DNA of 64,000 bases from contig NW_024086783.1 of assembly GCF_009730915.1 (NCBI RefSeq), positions 47,370 through 111,369 on the forward strand, written 5' to 3'. A program made the position numbers and the translations under genes. Source of the DNA: Dioscorea cayenensis subsp. rotundata (Eukaryota; Streptophyta; Magnoliopsida; Dioscoreales; Dioscoreaceae). The notes under the pieces were generated by a model that did no database searches, had not been told where the DNA came from, and saw only the letters and a program-made list of their open reading frames with translations. Positions within the stretch are counted from its first letter, which is position 1, and each line of letters starts with the position of its first letter. Of the stretch, positions 11,778-24,985 are shown in pieces.

Positions 11778-14700
11778 ATGGTCTCCGCCTACGTCCCGGC
11801 GCCGGCGCCGGTGGCAAGACGTCCTATGCGCCGCCGCCTCCCAATTCCTTCTCCAGCGATCCGCGCATCGGCTGCTGTTGCATCGGCGCCGAAGCGGGAA
11901 ACGGATCCGAAGAAGCGGGTTGTGATCACGGGGATGGGACTCGTCTCCGTATTCGGCAACGATGTGGATCTCTACTACGATCGGCTTTTGGCGGGGGAGA
12001 GTGGGATCGGGCTAATTGATCGATTTGATGCGTCTAAGTTTCCGACGAGGTTCGCCGGACAGATCCGAGGGTTCTCGTCGGAGGGGTACATCGACGGGAA
12101 GAATGATCGGAGGCTTGATGATTGCCTCCGGTACTGCCTTGTTAGTGGGAAGAAGGCGCTTGTGAACGCCGGGCTTGCTCTTGGATCGCCGGAGCTTGAG
12201 AAGGTAAAGCTCATTGCAAGATTGGTTTTGGATTTCTATGAAAAATTTAGGAACTAGGTTTTCTCATTCAATTTTATAGAGTTTTTTTTTGTCTGGTTTT
12301 TTTGGTTTCTTTGTGGAAAAGGTGTGATTTTTTTAGCTGGAATTATATATAGCACATTGGGGAAATGGTGCAGAGCTAAAGTGTTTGATGAATTGATTCT
12401 GGTGATTCACATTTATTTGTGATTCTTCAGTGATTTCTTTGATTAGTTATGGAAAAAGGTTTGGATTTTGGTGGTGAATCATACTGCATTGCTAGAAATT
12501 TTCATAGAAATAGCTACAATTATGTGGCTTTCTCTCTGTGTGTTCTTATGAAAGCAAGACTCTGAAATTGCTTGTTATAATTTTAGAAATCTATTGAATG
12601 TTTTTCTTATCTTTCTATATTGAAATGCTTATGAGTTTTTAGTTGAGACTATACTTGGCATTAAGATTTAGTAGTGATTCTTGGCATTTGTTTGATTTGT
12701 TATGAAAAATTTCAGATTTGAAGGTGAGTCATGTTAAAATGTGAGAAATAGCTGTGGTGATTTAAGTTTTAATGAAAACAGCTAAATTCATGTGATTTCC
12801 TTGTTTTGTATGCCTTTGCTTTCTAGGAGACATCTAAGATTGTTTGTTAGAATTTTAGAAACATAATGCATGCTTGTTCTTATCCTTTTTATTGAAATGG
12901 TTAAGATTTCTAAGCTGAAACTATGCTGCATTGTGAGCTTGCCATCAAGTGCATTAAGATTTCTTTTGATTCTGTTATGCAAAAGTGTCTACTGTGGCAT
13001 CGTCAGAAAATTTTGTAAATTTGAGTTTATTTGTTCTTGAAATAGATTGACAAGGTTCGGGCAGGTGTGCTTGTCGGGACAGGCATGGGTGGTCTCACAG
13101 TGTTTTCCGATGGAGTTCAAGCTCTCATAGAGAAAGGCTACAGAAAGATAACTCCATTCTTCATCCCCTATGCAATAACAAATATGGGTTCTGCCTTACT
13201 TGCCATGGATATTGGTTTTATGGGTGCAAACTATTCGATTTCAACTGCTTGTGCTACCTCCAACTACTGTTTCTATGCCGCGGCCAACCACATCCGTAGA
13301 GGTGAGGCTGATATAATGATTGCTGGTGGTACGGAAGCTGCTATTATTCCAATTGGGATCGGAGGTTTTGTTGCTTGTAGGGCTCTGTCTCAGAGAAACG
13401 ATGATCCTAAAACCGCATCGAGGCCATGGGACAAAGGCCGTGATGGCTTTGTTATGGGTGAAGGTGCTGGTGTCCTGGTATGTAAATGTTCTTTGAAAAC
13501 TCATTCTCAGTCCTTGAACTATAGCTATACTTGAACTTAAGATAAGTTCATTTTTAGTCCTTATATAAGAACATTCCAGACATAGTCCCTAAAGAAGTCA
13601 ATCCCTAACTATGCAAAAATGAGCAGTTATGGTCTCTATCCTAGAATTATTTTCAAACTTTGCACCAAAATGAACCTTTCTTTTGTTTTTTAGCGACCAA
13701 AATGAATTTTTAGGCATACCTTTTATCATATCATTTGCATTTGCAAGATCAAGTTTTTCTTCTAAACTGCTTTTTGCTCCTTATAGTTTCATTTGGTATT
13801 CTTATCGAATGGTTTGATCACATAAAAGGTTATGGAAAGCTTGGAACATGCAATGAAACGTGATGCGCCAATTATAGCCGAGTACCTGGGTGGTGCTGTG
13901 AATTGTGATGCATATCATATGACTGATCCGAGAGCCGATGGACTTGGTGTTTCGAGTTGCATTCAAAGCAGTCTTGAGGATGCTGGAGTAGCACCGGAAG
14001 AGGTAACCTTATAACATTAATCAGCAGTTATTAGAAAAGCATAGTATCCAGTATCCACTAGTAGTGAAAAATTCGGGAATGTTGCAGGTTAACTACATAA
14101 ATGCCCATGCGACCTCCACACTTGCTGGTGACCTAGCTGAGGTGAATGCCATAAAACAGGTGTTCAAAAACCCATCCGAAATTAAAATCAATGCAACCAA
14201 GGTAAACCAAACAAGTTCTCTTCGATTATTTGTTTAGGCAATATGTTTTCTGGGGACGTCCCCTGAAAGCAAATCTAGGGAATGTCCCCACAATAGCCGT
14301 TAACGGCTGCTATTTCATTACTAACCCCAACCGTTAGGATCTAATGGTTGTCGTGGGATGTCTAGGGATGTCCCTAGATTATCGGTCCTCATTTGTTTAT
14401 TTATTTTTACATGCTTATAATAATCTCATTAACTTATTTGCTGTTCTTCAGTCTATGATAGGACATTGCCTTGGTGCAGCAGGTGGTTTGGAAGCCATTG
14501 CAAGTGTGAAAGCCATAACAACTGGGTGGCTGCATCCTTCCATAAACCAATTTGTAAGTAACAAACCTTTATTTCTTTCTTCGGTTTTCTTTTAAAAAAT
14601 ATTGAACACAAACTTTGTTCTATATGAAATTGATAAAAGCTAGTATGGATATCAAACAATTATGAATGAATGCATATGAAAAGTATGCAAATATGATATA

Positions 14701-14955
14701 TGCTTTTAATTGGGATCAAACTTGCAGGATCCAGAGCCTGCAGTTGAATTCGATACAGTTGCGAATGTGAAGCAACAACATGAAGTCAATGTTGGTGAGT
14801 AGCAATCACTTTAAAAGAATTACTATAACAATTCATGAAACTCAGACATTGCAACATTGATAATGTGAATGTGCTGTTAATTTTCAGCAATTTCAAACTC
14901 ATTTGGATTCGGAGGACACAACTCAGTCGTCGTTTTCGCCCCTTTCAAGCCATGA
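11778..14955 (+). CDS. KASI: 3-oxoacyl-ACP synthase I, chloroplastic (KAS I), 7 coding exons
   Basis: Condensing enzyme of plastid type II fatty-acid synthesis; elongates acyl-ACP with malonyl-ACP from C4 up to C16. Exons 11778-12203, 13046-13477, 13829-14002, 14088-14201, 14452-14553, 14728-14794 and 14888-14955 join in frame to 460 residues, all with GT-AG borders. The catalytic triad is visible: Cys211 in STACATS, His351 in NAHATST and His387 in SMIGHCLGAAG; the spacing (140 and 36) equals that of the KAS II gene at 43435-48228. The end SFGFGGHN is standard. Sequence details match KAS I rather than KAS II (for example GVLVGTGMGGLTVFSDGV). Residues 1-45 are a Pro/Ala/Arg-rich transit peptide. 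Oddity: the first ATG of the leader (11749) starts MQALR, like the usual KAS I N-terminus, but is out of frame, so a one-base error between 11749 and about 11890 is possible. Confidence 0.95.
14272..14380. repeat. Fold-back element in KAS I intron 4
   Basis: The left end aatctagggaatgtcccc and the right end, which reads aatctagggacatccc on the other strand, are near-perfect inverted repeats bounding about 109 bp. The interior has a second inverted pair around ccgttaacgg and ccgttagg. It looks like a small non-autonomous transposon; no target duplication was established. Confidence 0.5.
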
Positions 14956-16607
14956 TTGATAAATTATTAGAGTTATCATTGTTGCAAGGGCCCTATACCT
15001 AATTGATACACATCACTCCGGAAATTGTTTCATTTAGAATGTTCTGCCAATTTTGGTACTAGGATGGTGAAGAGTTTGAGAGATGTTTTCCATGCTACAA
15101 TTCAATTCCTTCATTTTATCTTTAATTGGATTTTTAATTTGTAGTACTTTTTCACATTTGATGTACTCCTTGTTGAACTCTTGAGTTTCGATCCAATTCA
15201 CTGCTTTTCTTATGTATATGTTCAGCTACATCTTTCGTTGAATCTTATTTATTATCAATATTTTTTTTTATGTCAATTGTATTCATATATTCAAAAAAGA
15301 GGAAGGAATAAAAATTATGCATTAATATTTTTATTTCTGTTTATCTCATTTTAATCAACATAAATAAATAAAAATGTTTTACAAAGCACAGACAAGTATG
15401 ATTTAGCGTCATTTTTTCAATAAAAAAATTAGTATTTCATTCTGTTCGTAACTGAAAGTTGGGTTTTACATACATTAACATCGGACTCAAATTTGACAAG
15501 TTAAAAAATAATAATAATAAAATACCAACTATATATTGTTACAAACGTGGGTACAAATAATATAATTGCACAGTATTTTACTACCAATTCTAAAATATAT
15601 ATAAAAAATTAAGTAATTATCATCATACAAGCTGTCAACACTATGCAAAATTTTATTAGACTCTCCTATGTTGGTCTTTTGTGTTTCTCGTTTTTGTTGT
15701 TTTATCTGTTTGTTAAAATTTTGTTATAATCACAAAAATTCCAATCTAACGATAATGGCTTCACTGTGAAAAGATGTCATGTGGGGCATTCAAATGTTCT
15801 AAGTAAATCCCATTAATGCATGTGATTGTGACTGATCCCTAATGTAGGTACAAACTTGTAAGCTAAAATTCCATATTATTAAATGATAGTACAGATTGGA
15901 AGATCAATTCCTAATTTATTGTTGAATGAGAAAACATAGGTTGAAAGATCAATTTTCAACTTTTATGGTATGGATTTTTATAAACTAAAACCCCATATTG
16001 TTAAATGGAACACAAAGAATAGACAATCAATTCCTAAGTGATTGTTGTGTGAGAACACAAGGGTTGAAATATCAATTTTCCACTTTTATGTATACCTCTG
16101 ACTAACTATGCACAGTTATATTCCTTTACTTAATTTATGTAGTTTATCTATTTTTTTTTTAAATTTATTAAAACACCAAACTATGCTTCCATCAAATATT
16201 CTTACAAATTTTCACTGTATATATAAAATAACAATAACAATAATTACTCACTTGTATAATGATGCACAAACAATTCTTCTAAAGAAGGTACTCCTGCTCC
16301 TGCGGGCCCCCCTCAACCAACGCAGCAAGCTAAAATATTATCTCATCCCCTTTAATTTCAAAATAAACAAATAAATAATTATTTATTATTTATTATTTTA
16401 GTTATAGTTTTATTTTTTATTTCATTTTTATTTAAAAAAAATTAATTAATTAATTAAAAAAACAATAAAGAAACCCGGCATGCGTGAACTCTCCCGTCAA
16501 CCCCATCCATCATCCTCCTCCTCCTCGCCGGCCCCCCCCTCCAATCTCCAATCTCCAATCTCCAAACCCTCATCTTCATCTCTCTCTCTTTCTCTCTCTC
16601 TAATTCT
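14956..16607. other. Intergenic DNA between KAS I and the trihelix gene
   Basis: Contains the KAS I 3' UTR and AT-rich DNA. A loosely repeated motif (gattggaagatcaattcctaa and gttgaaagatcaattttcaac) recurs near 15893, 15939 and 16017-16080. No gene seen. Confidence 0.55.
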
Positions 16608-17474
16608 ATGGACGAAGACGATGCCGCCGCCGCCAGATCCCGATCTCCAATCCCACCACCGAACGGTGCCGGCACCGTCACAATCGCGGCGGCGGCGCCG
16701 CAACACCAGCAACAACAAACCCTAACCCTAGCCCTCCCGATCCAGCGACCCAATCCATCTTCATCCTCAAGAGAGGACTGCTGGAGCGAGGGGGCGACCT
16801 CAGCTCTCATCGACGCCTGGGGAGAGCGATTCCTCGACCTCTCCCGTGGCAATCTCAAGCAAAAACACTGGCAAGACGTCGCCGACGCTGTGAGCTCCCG
16901 CGAAGACTATACCAAGACTCCGAGAACCGACGTCCAGTGCAAGAACCGGATCGATACCTTAAAAAAGAAGTACAAAATCGAGAAATCCAAGATCTCGAAC
17001 TCACCTGCGTATCGATCTCCATGGCCCTTCTTCGATCGCCTCGATCTACTCCTCGGTCCAACTCACAAGCCGATCCAGCCGAAGCCACTCCGTAAACAGC
17101 CCCCCATCACCACCACAACCACGCCGCCGCCTCCGATCGAAGAAGAAGAAGAAGATGATGATGATTCATCGGAAAGCATCCCACCGGTGAGCGATCGGTT
17201 GGAGGGAGTGAGAGCGGTGGCGAAGGCGGTGGCGAGGTTGGGAGAGGTGTACGAGAGGGTGGAGAGAGGGAGGATGGAGATGGAGGCGGAGGCGGAGAGG
17301 AGGAGGATCGGGTTCTTCAAAGAGATCGAGAACCAAAGAGTTCAGTTCTATATGAAAGCTCAAATGGAGATCATAAAGTTCAAGAAGAAGCGCCCGCGAA
17401 GAAACGAAGACGATGATGATGATGATGGTGACGACGATGATGATGTTGATCATGATCGTGCCGCTGCAAATTAA
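16608..17474 (+). CDS. Trihelix transcription factor, SIP1/ASIL-like
   Basis: Predicted nuclear DNA-binding repressor or regulator of the trihelix (GT factor) family; the layout resembles ASIL1/ASIL2, which in Arabidopsis repress seed-maturation genes. It is a single exon of 288 residues. A Pro/Gln/Ser-rich N-terminus (1-55) leads to the Myb/SANT-like trihelix domain (about 57-147), with the spaced tryptophans W59, W71 and W88 and the [18 protein letters not shown] third-helix region. A Pro/Thr-rich, then acidic linker (about 155-195) follows, and then a long charged C-terminal helix (about 200-265) with basic KFKKKRPRR, ending in an Asp run (GAT repeats). The ATG at 16608 follows a CT-rich leader. 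It converges on the WD40-like gene, with stops 194 bp apart. Target genes cannot be inferred. Confidence 0.88.
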   Translation: MDEDDAAAARSRSPIPPPNGAGTVTIAAAAPQHQQQQTLTLALPIQRPNPSSSSREDCWSEGATSALIDAWGERFLDLSRGNLKQKHWQDVADAVSSREDYTKTPRTDVQCKNRIDTLKKKYKIEKSKISNSPAYRSPWPFFDRLDLLLGPTHKPIQPKPLRKQPPITTTTTPPPPIEEEEEDDDDSSESIPPVSDRLEGVRAVAKAVARLGEVYERVERGRMEMEAEAERRRIGFFKEIENQRVQFYMKAQMEIIKFKKKRPRRNEDDDDDDGDDDDDVDHDRAAAN

Positions 17475-17667
17475 CACTGAGATTTATATATAATTATTTA
17501 AGTGTTTTTGTAGGGGTTTATTTGTAAATGGCCTGGCCTTGAATGGTTTTTCCATTGATGTCCTTATAAATTTATCTAATTTGCAATGCTTCATTCTTAA
17601 ACACAGAAAAATGATAGTACATACAGAGATGATGTTGATGTTGATGTTGATGATGATTGGTGTTGGT

Positions 17668-20600
17668 TCAGTTGGACCAGACATGAACAAGGCCGTGTTT
17701 GTTTCCGGTGTAGATTTCGTTCCGTTCTTCGTCGTAGAAGAGGGCGGTGACATCTTCTAAGGCTTCTCTGATTGTGCTATGGATTGTGGACCTTCGGCCG
17801 GTGTCGAAAGCTGGTTCGGCGGTTTATCTGGAGTTGTGGATCGTCTGCACAGATTTTGGCAATGCATTTGCCGGTCATTATGTTGCTCATGTTGATCGAG
17901 CCGACAGGAGTGACTGTTGCTGTTGTTGTTGTGCCTGCAGATTTCAAACTAATAAGTATATATAGAGAATGGTTTTGAAGACACTGAGAAGTTTTATTCG
18001 AGAGTTTACCTTCTTGTCCTTCGCCTTGTTCGCATGCTTGTTCGGCTTTGCAGTAGGAAATAATGAGGTCCTGGTCACTGGTAATGTAAATGTTGTTGGT
18101 GTTGCAGTCAGGATGCCAGAGCAGATGGTCTTCAAAAGAAGTCACTAGCTCTCCGCCGAAGTTCCATACAGCAACCGTTCTGTTTCGGAATGTTAGGAAA
18201 AGATGGTTCTCGTACAGGAAGATGAATGCCGACGGTGTCATGAATTCCGTCCTGTTGACTTCAGTCAGCTCGGAGTTTCTCACCTGTTTGGGGACCAATC
18301 GTATTGATGTTATGACAATGTTGTTTAGAAGAAATAATTAGGTCAGACAAAGGGAATTAAAGCTCTCACATCCAGAATCTGAAGGTTCTCATTGTCTTGT
18401 TTGACGAGAAGCTTCTCGTTGAATTGCTCGATGAAGTCAACCTTCTTGTTGCGGTGCAACAAGTGATTGAAAGACTTCAATACTGTCCCATCTTCTACGT
18501 TGAGTATCTTCAATGGGACATAACCAGGCATTCGTTGAAGTATTAGTAACATGATCCCTGGGCTGACAAAAAGACAATATTAACCAGGGATCAGAACATG
18601 GAAGAATGCTGCAGTCAGAATTCCCAAGTCAATGAGGAAAAAAAAAATTATCAAACCTGATTTTGATCTCCTGCACATTTTTGTCAGATATTGAGTACAA
18701 AAAGTTGTAGTTCTTTAGGTCAAAGACCTTGTATGTGCTGTGAGTTTAAGCATGTCAGCTTTCTAAAAACACAAAAGAAAAAGAGGGCGATTGTACCCGT
18801 CATGTGCTGAATATGTCAGTACTTTCCCGTTTACATCGTCAAATTCAACAAATCCAGGCCATCTTAGTGATTCTGTTTCAAAAAGAGGGTAACCAGCATC
18901 TAATTGATTCCTCCTAATATACCTGAAAAGATGTTTCATCTCATAAATCATAACTGCTGAATTTCAAAACTTAAAAGAGGAAAGAAAAAGATGGAGCAAC
19001 TTCTCTTTTCATTGAGAATTTTAACAATCAATCAGGAGGAAAAAGCTGGATAGGTTTGCAACCAATAATAATGGTTCCCCATTGGACTGATTTCATTTCA
19101 TAACCTAGCATTGATGGGAATCAAACAATGGCACAGCAAAATCACTGAAGGAAACAAATAAAACATACTAATTCATCTGAAGCCATTAGGGGGAATTGAA
19201 ATCTCCTGGTTTTGATTTCTTACTCTATTCTAGTGGTTCGGCATTTCAAGGAACTGAAATGATCTGATGCATATACTGATACTGTGATCAACGAGTCATT
19301 GTTTTTATTGTAGAAAAGACTTCTAATCACTTCATCAGGGCTTATGTTCAAGAAGCATATACGTTTATTTGTCGCTGTCAGCAAAGAGGAATGAGATGTC
19401 AAAGGCAATTGAAACAACTAAAAGAAGCAGAAAATAGGTGGACATAAAAGGTCTTACTTAGACTGAAAGCAGCACAAAGACCCGAATGGGCAAGCGCAAA
19501 TATTATATCATTTGCTGCAACAATCTCAATAATTTTGGATCTCTTCTTGAGAAACTGAAGCTGAAGAAAGCAATTGATATTGTCGTCATATGTATCAAAC
19601 TCCTCCTGCAAAGTCAACAAGACAAGACCTTTATGAGAACGACATTTATTTGCTATAACAGGAGATACGTATCATCAATACAAAAGCAAGAAATCATAGC
19701 ATTAATTTTCCACATCAAACCACTTGGCAGTCAGTATCTACACCGTGTTCAGAAAATTGATTAAAAGTATAAATTGTGAATCAGCAAATTAAAGACTTGA
19801 GGTCGTTAGTCTGAAACGAGTTCATGCAACCATAGACAAAGAAGAAAACCACGATTTTAAGACCAAAAGAAGCAAACTGGTTGGGATGGTGACTTCAAAG
19901 TTCTATTATTTGCATCAACACTGCTAGAACAACCCATAAGATTCTCTATCATTTCTACCAAAGCCCAAATCTTAAAATGTGTCAAACTACAATTTAGGCA
20001 TGTTTGTATGTTAATGTAGTTGAATATACAAATGCGGAAATGTCCAACCATCTGCTCAAAGTTATTTGACGCCAAAAATTAGTTAAGGAATGTAACCAAA
20101 GGCGGTTTGATATATGAAATCTAGTTTTCCCAAGAATGTGTTAACAACAAATACTCAAGATTTGTCGTGCATAGATAGAGATCACTTATCTTGCTTGACT
20201 AAAATAGATTGGTCTGCAAAAATGCAAATATTCTAGTTATTTTCCTCAAATTTCTGATACGATCAAATTTTTGTTATCTACCGCCTTCATATATTTATAG
20301 GTGATTTTATGAGGAACTAGACCTTTGTGATTTCACTTGAAGAATTCATGCATAGTCTAAGTGCATTGCACTAAGCTGCTGGACAAGCATAACATGGCAA
20401 TAAAATTACATTTCAAACATTCATCTTATGCTTCACTACCACATGACGCATATCTAGCAGGTTTAATCTGATGCAACTCAATGTAGGCAATAATTTTCCA
20501 GAATCATAACTCCTTCAGTATCCTATAAAATTAGGGAATAGTTAATAGTCTTACATATGGTCCTTTGCACATTCAGGATGGTCCAAATACGTACTTTAAA

Positions 20601-22541
20601 TTGAACAGCCATGGTGAAAGTAAAATTACGTCAATGGCTAAAACACCATCTTAAGTTTTCTCTGGGTTTTTTAAAATTTGGAAGTGGTCTTTCACCATCA
20701 GATAATCAATTTGTTCCATGCAAAGTAACTAATAGGATCGACCCATACAAGCGGGAGTCTTGTTTCACGTAAAGAAACAATTGTGACAAATGAAATTAAA
20801 AAGGTATAAAGAAATTTGTTACAAAGCTTAGATCAAGCAATAAGCTATGCCTTGATTTAAGTTTAATTTATCATCTTTGGATCAAAATTCTAGAAAATAT
20901 CTATCTTCTATATGGTCATTTCTTTATTTTCTTTTCGTGGCTATTTGAAGATGCATGCATACATTTGGTGCTTACGGCTCTGGCATAACATGCTTATGCT
21001 AGTATTATGCAGTTGAGCACCCATAATTGTAGCACGAGTAACTTTACATTTGGATTATTGCATTAACTTAATCATCTGAATTTTTTCCCAAGGTACATTA
21101 TAAATTTTAGTTGAAGACTTGTTGTTTGCAAATGTCCATAATTAGTTCCATGCCTAGGATCTAGTGGAATTAGAGAACATTTTTCTACAATAGGATCACC
21201 ATTGCCCGAACAAATATGTTAATAAACCTATGTTAAGTCTTTGAAAGAACATAAAACTGCTGCCCAATGTTTATCCTCGGGTTGAATATCTCTATGTACC
21301 TGTAATTTCTATTGACCTGACTCTCTACGCCTTATAACAAATTGCTGAAATCTTGCTTTAGTCCAAATGACATATGCAGTATGCAATCTCCAATTGCATG
21401 CCACATTCCAAAACAATAGTCATCATTTTCAATCATTTCTTCGTATAATAATTACAATTACTGAAGCAAAACACCCATGACGTAGCTACAAGCAGAGTTT
21501 TCTAATTGAAGCTATGAAAAGCCATTTGCCACACCATTGCACCTTCAGGTTACTAGAGCAATGAAATTATCCTAAAATATAAAAGCGGAGAAAATACACA
21601 AAGCAACATATGAAGATAAATAATTAAAAAGGTAGAAACACCAACATTTCCATCTACCAAATTTGACGCAAGGTACTAACGACAAAGAATGGATAAGAAC
21701 ATGCATGAAGCTCCAATAATTATAGGGAAGATCTCAAAACTCCAAATAATTATTCAAAGTAACACAATAATCTTCCACAGCCAAAACCTTTGCCCATTTC
21801 CATTTTCTTAGAAATGAAGAAAAACAATTTCCAAAAACAAAAGCATTTGACTTGCTTCAATTTGCAATTATCAGTAATGAATTCCAACTTAAGCAAATGA
21901 TGATCAAGCCTCTAATTCATTCATACAAGTTAAACACACCTACAAATAATAGCTACTTCAACATGTATGTTAATCCAATCACTATATAATTCCTGATCAC
22001 AAGTGCTTTCAGCTTTCTCTCAAATCCAAAGTTCTTTAATCCCAAATTCATGGTACAAGGCAACTTAAAACCTAAGCATCCCAATGCAAAACAAAAACAT
22101 GCAATCAAGAAGCTCAAAATCATCAGAGGAAAATGAGTAGAAACCCTAGCCATCAAAACCTCACCACAAAGCCTAAATCAAGCTGGAGACCCATCCATTT
22201 TCCACACTCAATTCAAAATAATCCCACCATGAAAACACCCAAACACCACCGCAATCAAGCTAAAAGAGCTAAATTTCTCGAAGCTATCAAAAGCACTAAA
22301 ACTCTCGAGCTCGACTAAAGACCTGAAGCTGGATGTTGCGGAACTTCTCAGGCGCACTCGTTGCAGTTCCCCGCGACAAGTGAGGCCGCGCACCGATCTC
22401 CCGGCGAAAAAGCTTCTTCACCGAATTGCTACAGTCCTGATCCCGCTTCCTCGCCTCCCCATGAGCTCCACCATCCTTTCCTCTCTTCTTCGCCGTCACC
22501 CTCAACCGCACCCGTAGCAGTGACTTCTTATAGTTCTCCAT
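17668..22541 (-). CDS. Conserved plant WD40-like protein of unknown function, 8 exons, frame break near C-terminus
   Basis: I recognise a widely conserved plant family but know no established function. Exons run from 22541: 22323-22541, 19458-19605, 19224-19374, 18797-18922, 18657-18737, 18370-18562, 18010-18283 and about 17668-17934; all phases agree. The N-terminus is very basic (MENYKKSLLRVRLRVTAKKR). The body forms beta-propeller-like strands (FVEFDDVNGKVLTYSAHDG, TVAVWNFGGELVTSF) and the C-terminus ends in a WD-like repeat (EIYTGNKHGLVHVWSN, stop at 17668). That end lies in a different frame from the upstream exon: the exon-8 frame stops at 17777, while the conserved C-terminal frame is closed upstream of 17824. 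A one-base indel between about 17780 and 17823 joins them. Intron 1 is long (2.7 kb). Expected length is about 485 residues. Confidence 0.75.
19606..22322 (-). other. Long first intron of the WD40-like gene
   Basis: 2.7 kb of AT-rich DNA between exon 1 (cag|gt donor at 22323/22322) and exon 2 (cag acceptor before 19605). No open frame or recognisable element was found inside it. Confidence 0.65.
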
Positions 22542-22631
22542 CCGATCTCGCACCCTCCTCCTCAACCAAACCAAGCAGAGAGAATCCCCCGCTCAAGCTG
22601 GAGCTGAGAGATGGGGATCGGCAACTACCAT

Positions 22632-22645
22632 TAGGGTTAGGGTTT
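22632..22645 (-). promoter_or_regulatory. Telo-box in the 5' leader of the WD40-like gene
   Basis: Read on the minus strand this is aaaccctaaccctaa-like, about 90 bp upstream of the start codon at 22541. Telo-boxes are typical of plant promoters and leaders of growth- and translation-related genes. Confidence 0.5.
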
Positions 22646-23057
22646 CTCCAACCCCCATGGAAACGGGGACCTCGTCGGAGAAGGAAGAGAAGAAGAAGAA
22701 GAAGAAGAGAGACAAGAATGAATGCTCTCGAAGTTCTTTTTGCCAAATTTTAAAGAAAAAAAATATTTAAAAAAAAAAATTTAGAGAACTTGATTAAAAT
22801 GGATGTATTTTTTTTATTTCCATTTTATTTTTCATTAATGGAAACTATTTATTATTATTATTTATTAAAACTTCATTTCTGTTTTTTTTTTCTATGTTTT
22901 TACATCTTGTGGGATTTTAATTTTTTTTTAAGAAATTTAATCCATAAATTTTTGTTATTTAAAGTTATAGGTAACACGTTACAACTTACAACCAAATAAT
23001 AATAACAACAATAATTTAAAAAATTAGGATTTATATTTCACACAAAGTATAAGTATA

Positions 23058-23310
23058 CTCCCTCCGTTCTTTTTTATCTGAATAACCGAATCTCACAAAG
23101 TTGGTTATTTCACATAATTTAATAAAAAAATAGTTATATTTTCAAAATTATCCCTAATTTATATCAGTCACATATTAAATTTCAAGAAAAGAATTGAAAC
23201 TGACTGTTAGGGTAATTTTAAAAAAATAATAATAAATACTTCTTAATGTTTAAAAGTGACGGATAAAAAAAGAACATGAGTTTATGATAGATAAAAAGGA
23301 ACAGAGAAAG
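23058..23310. mobile_element. Stowaway-type MITE
   Basis: The left terminus ctccctccgttctttttt is the classic Stowaway/Tc1-mariner MITE end. The right terminus, read on the other strand, is ctttctctgttcctttttat, an imperfect inverted repeat of it. TA flanks both ends (23056-23057 and 23311-23312). Length is about 253 bp and there is no coding capacity, as usual for Stowaway elements. Confidence 0.82.
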
Positions 23311-24734
23311 TAATATTTAGTTTGCAAACTAATTAATTAATAATAAATAAACGTTAACACTTGGAAAAAATAAATTGTGAATTTATTTATAATTTTTTAA
23401 ATAAATGGTAGTTAATGAATACTAGTGCATTTTTCTTCATTGAGAACTTGATATTAAGAGGTAATCAATGCCCAAAAAGAAAAATTTTGAGTAGTTATGA
23501 TGTTTCTTTTGTATATTTAATTTTTCTTCCATATAGCTCCTAAGCTACTAACCATGCTCTTGTTCTTTTTGTTTGTTTATTTAATGATTCAATAAACTTT
23601 TTTTAATATTTTAATAAATATGTGTTTGCTTTTCATAAAATAAAATGAATGTAACTTAGAAATAATTATACAATTTGTAATTAATTCATTGAAGAAAAAA
23701 AAAACTAGAATATTTAATATAAACATGACTGTAAACACGCTCATTGTCGTATTTATCATTTTCTATTAGGTTGGCTTTCCGGCATTTTTATTTTTATTTT
23801 TATTTTTATTTTTTTCATGCATTATCTTGATTACTCAAAGTTGGTATTTTTGTTAATGTTTCTAATTTTTTAATATTTTGGTGATTTATCTATTTTTAGC
23901 TTCATTGACCTAAATTTAAGTAAAAGAAAGCTTTATTATAATAATCCTTATTTTCAACTAAGAATGATAACTTAGGTATACCAAACATCTTAAATAATTT
24001 GTCAACCCAAAATAATACAACAACAATAACAACAAATTTATTAGAAAATTTTAATAAAAGCCAACGATCCTTTTAATCTATCAGTATTTTTTTGTCAAAA
24101 AGACAGATTCAAACTTCAATTCATGTCTAATAAGGGTGTATCGAGCATTGAAATATTACCTCCATGTTTGTGTATATTTTGATATGATTTATCCATTTTT
24201 TAAAAAAGTAAGTTATAATCTAGTGATTATTTGTTGAAGAAGAATTTCTAATGGCTTGCTATTTTTCGAATTTTTCAATTTGTCAATTTTGGGTCTAAAT
24301 ACTTTGATAACTTAAATCAAATGATGTTATATGTTTCAAAAGATCACACATTTGACTTTAAGTAATGACTTCCCAAGAAGAACTTTCACTAATAATTATT
24401 AATAAATTTAATATTAGTATTAGTTACAAAGAAAAATTTATCCCATGATAACTTTATTATTAACAATACAATTTTTTATTTTTCTATTAAAAATTTTATT
24501 TAATTTATTACAAATTCATAACTAGATGTCCCAAAATAGTGGTTAAATTTCCCAAAAAAACAAGTGCCTTTTTAATAATTAAATTATTGAAAAATTCACA
24601 ATTGAATATGAATAAATATTAAAAAAAGAACCATGCATCGATGGAAGAAACGTATAATTAAAAGGATTATTTAGTTAATTTTATCTAATACTTTTAATTA
24701 ATTGATTAATTAACCAATTAATTAATAATTAGGG

Positions 24735-24985
24735 TCTGTTTTGGTGGGCCAATAACGGATCTATGAGGGACGGCCGAGTCAGGACCCGCTAAAGTCCAAC
24801 CCGTGCGAGACACGTGATCTTCATCACTAAACACATTCTTAATCACCATCTTAATCTCTAATTAATTATTTTTTTCCATCAATGACAATGACGCAATGCG
24901 TACGCACTTTCCCGCCTCCATCGTAGCGCGCCAAAAGCCGTTATTCTTCGCAATCTCCGCCACGTGTCACCATCCTAAACCTTCT
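24735..24985. promoter_or_regulatory. Isolated GC-rich block with two G-boxes and an E2F-like site
   Basis: This block is noticeably richer in G+C than the surrounding DNA. It has CACGTG at 24811-24816 and 24961-24966, TTTCCCGCC (E2F consensus type) at 24908-24916 and a nearby gcgcgcc. No start codon or conserved frame lies directly beside it; the next gene begins 1.1 kb downstream on the plus strand. It may be an orphaned or distal control region. Confidence 0.4.

Noticed and set aside
16454-17477. Long antisense frames opposite the trihelix gene
   Set aside because: Arise from GC-rich, codon-biased sense coding; the sense frame has the trihelix domain.
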